Assembly: GCF_002734215.1 (NCBI RefSeq)
Contig: NZ_NSEB01000007.1
Span: 260,057-324,056 of the forward strand
Source of the DNA: Fredinandcohnia onubensis
Lineage (GTDB): Bacteria; Bacillota; Bacilli; Bacillales; Bacillaceae_L
Length of the DNA stretch: 64,000 nt
Reading direction: 5' to 3'
Shown here: piece by piece, positions 61,233-64,000 of the stretch
How positions within the stretch are numbered: position 1 is the stretch's first letter
How the letters are laid out: each line of letters opens with the position of its first letter
Made by a program: the position numbers and the translations under genes
The notes under the pieces: model-generated
The model's database searches: none
The model's input: only the letters and a program-made list of their open reading frames with translations
What the model was told of the DNA's origin: nothing

Positions 61233-62132
61233 ATGTTAACAAAACGATTTGGAGAATGGTTTGAGGTTACTGTTCCGAGTAGTTGGGAAGGTATCACCAT
61301 TGAAGACGTTCTTAAGACTGAATGGACAATACCGAAGCAAATGCTTCATCAATTACGTATGGAAAAAGGGACAAAGCTTAATGGGGAAACCAAGAATTTA
61401 AACACTCCTCTTAAACAGAATGATAAACTTCAAGTTCACCTTTTCCCTGAAGAGGAATTTGGAGTGATACCAGAATATGTAGCTGAGTTACAAATTTTAT
61501 ATGAAGATGATCATCTCCTAATTGCAAATAAACCACCAGGAATGGATACACATCCAAATGAGGAAGATCAACTTGGCACACTCGCTAACGCAATTGCCTA
61601 CCATTTTCAAGCGAACGGTGTGCACACAAAAGTTCGTCATATTCATCGCCTAGACCGTGACACAACGGGCGCTGTTATTTTTGCGAAACATAAATTAGCT
61701 TCATCCATTTTAGACCGGAGATTGGAAAAACGTGAAATTAAGCGGACCTATGTCGCGTTAGTGCATGGAATTATCAAACAGAAAAAAGGGACAATAGATG
61801 CTTCGATTGGTCGGGATCGACATCATCCAACCCGTAGAAGAGTATCTCCGACAGGACAAAAGGCGATCACAAAATTTAACGTGATTCAAACACTAGTCAA
61901 TAAAAAAATGACATTGGTGGAACTTGAACTGTTAACAGGTCGTACTCATCAAATACGCGTTCATATGAGCCATCTAGGGTACCCACTTGTGGGAGATACT
62001 TTATATGGTGGACAACCAATAGTTCCAAGACAAGCACTACACGCAGCCAGAATTAGCTTACAGCACCCTCTTACAAACGAGAAAATTATGTGTGAGGCAC
62101 CTTTTTTGGATAACTCGTTTATTTTTTCATAG
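61233..62132 (+). CDS. yhcT: RluD-family pseudouridine synthase YhcT
   Basis: 299 residues, AAAGGA before ATG. S4-like N-terminal part (1-80) and RluA/RluD catalytic domain (85-290) with HIHRLDRDTTGAVIFAKH (catalytic Asp), LTGRTHQIRVHMSHLGYPLVGDTLYG. Modifies uridines in rRNA or tRNA; target unknown. Divergent from yhcU. Confidence 0.93.
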   Translation: MLTKRFGEWFEVTVPSSWEGITIEDVLKTEWTIPKQMLHQLRMEKGTKLNGETKNLNTPLKQNDKLQVHLFPEEEFGVIPEYVAELQILYEDDHLLIANKPPGMDTHPNEEDQLGTLANAIAYHFQANGVHTKVRHIHRLDRDTTGAVIFAKHKLASSILDRRLEKREIKRTYVALVHGIIKQKKGTIDASIGRDRHHPTRRRVSPTGQKAITKFNVIQTLVNKKMTLVELELLTGRTHQIRVHMSHLGYPLVGDTLYGGQPIVPRQALHAARISLQHPLTNEKIMCEAPFLDNSFIFS

Positions 62133-62236
62133 TTCATTCATCTAAATCCTCAGGTATTGGGTCTTGTACACATGCGGGAATTACTTTTTTCCTGTATAAT
62201 ATTGGACACAAAGTGAATAAGGAAAGGGGTTTGCCT

Positions 62237-63109
62237 TTGCAGGACTTACTTATTTACCTGATATTAGGTCTTTGTGTTGGAGTAATGTCGGGCTTTTTTG
62301 GTATCGGCGGTGGATTTATTCTTACCCCAACATTAATTCTAATGGGATTTTCTCCGGTTATAGCAATCGCTACAAGCCTATTATACACAGTTGCGACATC
62401 ACTTTCTGGTGTTGTTGCACATTTTCGCCTAAACAATATTAAATGGGAAACATCCATTGTGATTGGGATAAGTGGAATTATTGCCACTCAGCTTGCGCAC
62501 CCGTTCGTTATATTACTAGGAAAGTATCAGCTGGAAAATACTGTAATTCCATTGATGTATATTGCACTAATTTTATATTTTTCAATTTCAATACTTGTGA
62601 GTAACTCGTCAAGTAAAGAAAAAGCCATTAGTAAAACCAAATTTTCATATATGAAGATTGTGTTAATCGGCTTATTCGCAGGTTTTATTTCTACCGTATT
62701 AGGTGTAGGCGGAGGGTTTATAATTGTTCCTTTATTGATTGGAGTTCTCGCCTTTCAACCAAAGTATGCGGTGGGTACAAGCTTATTAAGTGTATTAATG
62801 ATTGTAATAGCAGGTTTTACCACATATGCATCTACAGTTGAACTTGATTTCGGTGTTATCGGGAGTCTTATCGTTGGCGCACTAATTGGTGGTCAGCTTG
62901 GTGCCAGAGTTTCAAATGTGTATGAGGATAAACAGGTTCGCCACTTCTTAGCTGGTTTGTATATTGCTACCGGGGTAAGCTTAGTATTAAAGTTGTTTAA
63001 TATGGACCTTCTTGGATTACTTATACTATTTTCCTACTGCCTCTATATGCTTTTACATTTCTTACTTCATACTCTTAAGGTACGAGTTAAGGAAAAAGAG
63101 GTTAGTTAA
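62237..63109 (+). CDS. TauE/SafE family permease
   Basis: 290 residues from the TTG at 62237 (AAAGGGG seven bases upstream). Eight or nine membrane spans; the duplicated motif SGFFGIGGGFILTPTL (about 20) and STVLGVGGGFIIVPLL (about 160) marks the TauE/SafE fold. Exports sulfite or organosulfonates in characterised members; substrate here unknown. Own terminator. Confidence 0.92.
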   Translation: MQDLLIYLILGLCVGVMSGFFGIGGGFILTPTLILMGFSPVIAIATSLLYTVATSLSGVVAHFRLNNIKWETSIVIGISGIIATQLAHPFVILLGKYQLENTVIPLMYIALILYFSISILVSNSSSKEKAISKTKFSYMKIVLIGLFAGFISTVLGVGGGFIIVPLLIGVLAFQPKYAVGTSLLSVLMIVIAGFTTYASTVELDFGVIGSLIVGALIGGQLGARVSNVYEDKQVRHFLAGLYIATGVSLVLKLFNMDLLGLLILFSYCLYMLLHFLLHTLKVRVKEKEVS

Positions 63110-63111
63110 AA

Positions 63112-63150
63112 CAACATCCCTATTATCGAGAGGATGTTGATTTATTTTTT
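63112..63150 (+). terminator. Terminator of the TauE/SafE gene
   Basis: CAACATCC (63112-63119) / GGATGTTG (63132-63139) followed by TTTATTTTTT. Confidence 0.82.
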
Positions 63151-63263
63151 AGATGCACAAAAAATAGGTTAGAACCTTTTTTTTGATTTCTCCATGTATG
63201 TCCATTTCATATTTGCTGTCTTTCCATAGGATATAGTATCTCTCAAAGAAGGAGGTGCTATAT

Positions 63264-63362
63264 ATGAGTTACGATGGAGGCCGAAACAACAACAACTTTG
63301 TGTTAATCGTAGTTCTATTCATTCTATTAGTCATTGTAGGAGCTTCATTTATGAGCTACTAA
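63264..63362 (+). CDS. YjcZ-type tiny membrane protein (32 aa), sporulation family
   Basis: ATG at 63264 with a perfect GGAGGTG ribosome site seven bases upstream; 32 residues: a Gly/Asn head (MSYDGGRNNNN), one hydrophobic span (FVLIVVLFILLVIVGASF) and MSY. This is the tiny transmembrane family (YjcZ-like) found in many copies in spore formers and often under mother-cell sigma factors. Followed by a strong terminator. Confidence 0.9.
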   Translation: MSYDGGRNNNNFVLIVVLFILLVIVGASFMSY

Positions 63363-63415
63363 TCGATAGGTTTTATGCGTATCCACCACGTATCCTATCC
63401 TATCTCCTCATTAAG

Positions 63416-63451
63416 GTGTTTCAAAGGCTAATGCCTTTGAAACACTTTTTT
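63416..63451. terminator. Bidirectional terminator after the yjcZ-type gene
   Basis: GTGTTTCAAAGGC / GCCTTTGAAACAC with a TAAT loop, T run right; convergent genes. Confidence 0.92.
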
Positions 63452-64000
63452 ATATATACTTTTCTAGCCAGTTGATGACATCCGTAAACACTTCTTCTTT
63501 ATTTAATTCATTTAGGATTTCATGCCTACTATCTTCATAGAGTTTCACGGTCACATCCTCGATGCCTAATTTTATATACATATCTGCAGCTTGGAGAATG
63601 CCCTTTGAAAAATTCCCAACCGGATCTTTATCACCTGCCAAAAAGTACATCGGTAAGTCTTTAGGAATTTTACGATTCGCACTATGTTTATTTACTTTCG
63701 CTACTCCACTAACTAGGTCATAAAAAAAGCCTGCTGTGAAAATTCCTCCACATAGAGGATCTTCAATATACTTATCCACTTCACTATCATCTCTTGTTAA
63801 CCAATCAAACTCGGTTCTAGCAGGTGTAAATGCTTTATTATAACTACCGAACGTAAGCTTGTTCATTAGGGAGCTACTCGTTCTCTTTCCTTTTCGCTTC
63901 ATTTCAAATTTTGAGATGCCAATTCCTACCTGCCCAATAAGTCCAGGATTGCCACCTGTACCCGATAGAATGACTCCTGCTAATTGGTCACCATGCGTTT
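63450..64000 (-). CDS. Alpha/beta hydrolase (lysophospholipase-like), 5' end outside window
   Basis: The frame is open to the window edge; about 183 C-terminal residues are seen. The strand after the nucleophile reads GDQLAGVILSGTGGNPGLIG, the acid residue is in FLAGDKDPVG and the catalytic histidine in YEDSRHEILNE, typical of serine aminopeptidase S33 / monoglyceride lipase-like enzymes (B. subtilis YtpA type). The nucleophile Ser lies upstream and is not visible. An internal ATG at 63902 is not the start. Confidence 0.82.
   Translation of the reverse strand, partial: THGDQLAGVILSGTGGNPGLIGQVGIGISKFEMKRKGKRTSSSLMNKLTFGSYNKAFTPARTEFDWLTRDDSEVDKYIEDPLCGGIFTAGFFYDLVSGVAKVNKHSANRKIPKDLPMYFLAGDKDPVGNFSKGILQAADMYIKLGIEDVTVKLYEDSRHEILNELNKEEVFTDVINWLEKYI

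Noticed and set aside
61067-61300. A 77-codon minus-strand frame over the start of yhcT
   Set aside because: It overlaps the real yhcT start on the other strand, lacks a ribosome site and has no family features.

Overview
The window is chromosomal DNA from a low-GC, endospore-forming Firmicute of the family Bacillaceae. The evidence is an alpha/beta SASP gene with a sigma-G promoter, SpoVR, a YjcZ-type tiny spore membrane protein, a TPP riboswitch over tenA/ykoEDC, a sigma-W-type yuaF-floT operon, bmrCD with an attenuator leader, and a glpK-glpD-pgcA-yhcT-yhcU-yhcW neighbourhood of Bacillus subtilis type. There is no tRNA, rRNA, insertion sequence, prophage or CRISPR array. Many genes start with GTG or TTG, and I moved several starts to the codon that a good ribosome binding site supports.

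Layout. 1-4.2 kb: end of an MsmX-like sugar ATPase, a zinc ribbon protein, the SASP gene with a folded leader that resembles a shrunken tRNA, two small hypotheticals, a CNNM/CorC protein, a truncated haemoglobin under a perfect Fnr box, and a 27-codon membrane micro-ORF. 4.2-8.5 kb: bmrC-bmrD multidrug exporter behind a leader with two short ORFs and a terminator. 8.5-13.4 kb: thiamine block (thiF, ykoC, ykoD, ykoE, tenA, TPP riboswitch). 13.5-15.1 kb: SigY-like ECF sigma operon. 15.2-15.7 kb: array of 53-bp tandem repeats. 15.8-20.1 kb: floT-yuaF and a class A PBP. 20.2-25.4 kb: a five-gene operon that looks like an undescribed small-molecule pathway (HpaB-type flavin monooxygenase, haem-oxygenase-like diiron oxidase, two GNAT-like proteins, DUF3419 aminocarboxypropyltransferase) under a double dyad operator. 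25.6-35.9 kb: phosphate transport, two MarR units, K+ channel, GTP cyclohydrolase II, MFS pump, fluoride channel pair, EcsC and small membrane proteins. 35.9-46.6 kb: signalling hub (CheR, hybrid kinase, REC-GGDEF-EAL-LuxR regulator, PAS-GGDEF-EAL-PilZ, PAS-GGDEF). 46.8-54.4 kb: CBO0543, SulP, UspA, DGC protein, SpoVR, DUF3889, YhdB, PgcA. 54.7-55.0 kb: a second tandem array, different in sequence but also of 53-bp period. 55-64 kb: GlpD and GlpK, an HPr paralogue, HAD phosphatase, Bdb thiol-disulfide pair, YhcU, YhcT, TauE/SafE permease, YjcZ and a partial alpha/beta hydrolase.

The points most worth a second look are the 20-25 kb oxygenase operon with its operator, the tRNA-like leader of the SASP gene, the two equal-period minisatellites, the bmrCD leader, and the Fnr-positioned haemoglobin promoter. 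Statements about families come from general knowledge of those families; no database search was possible.
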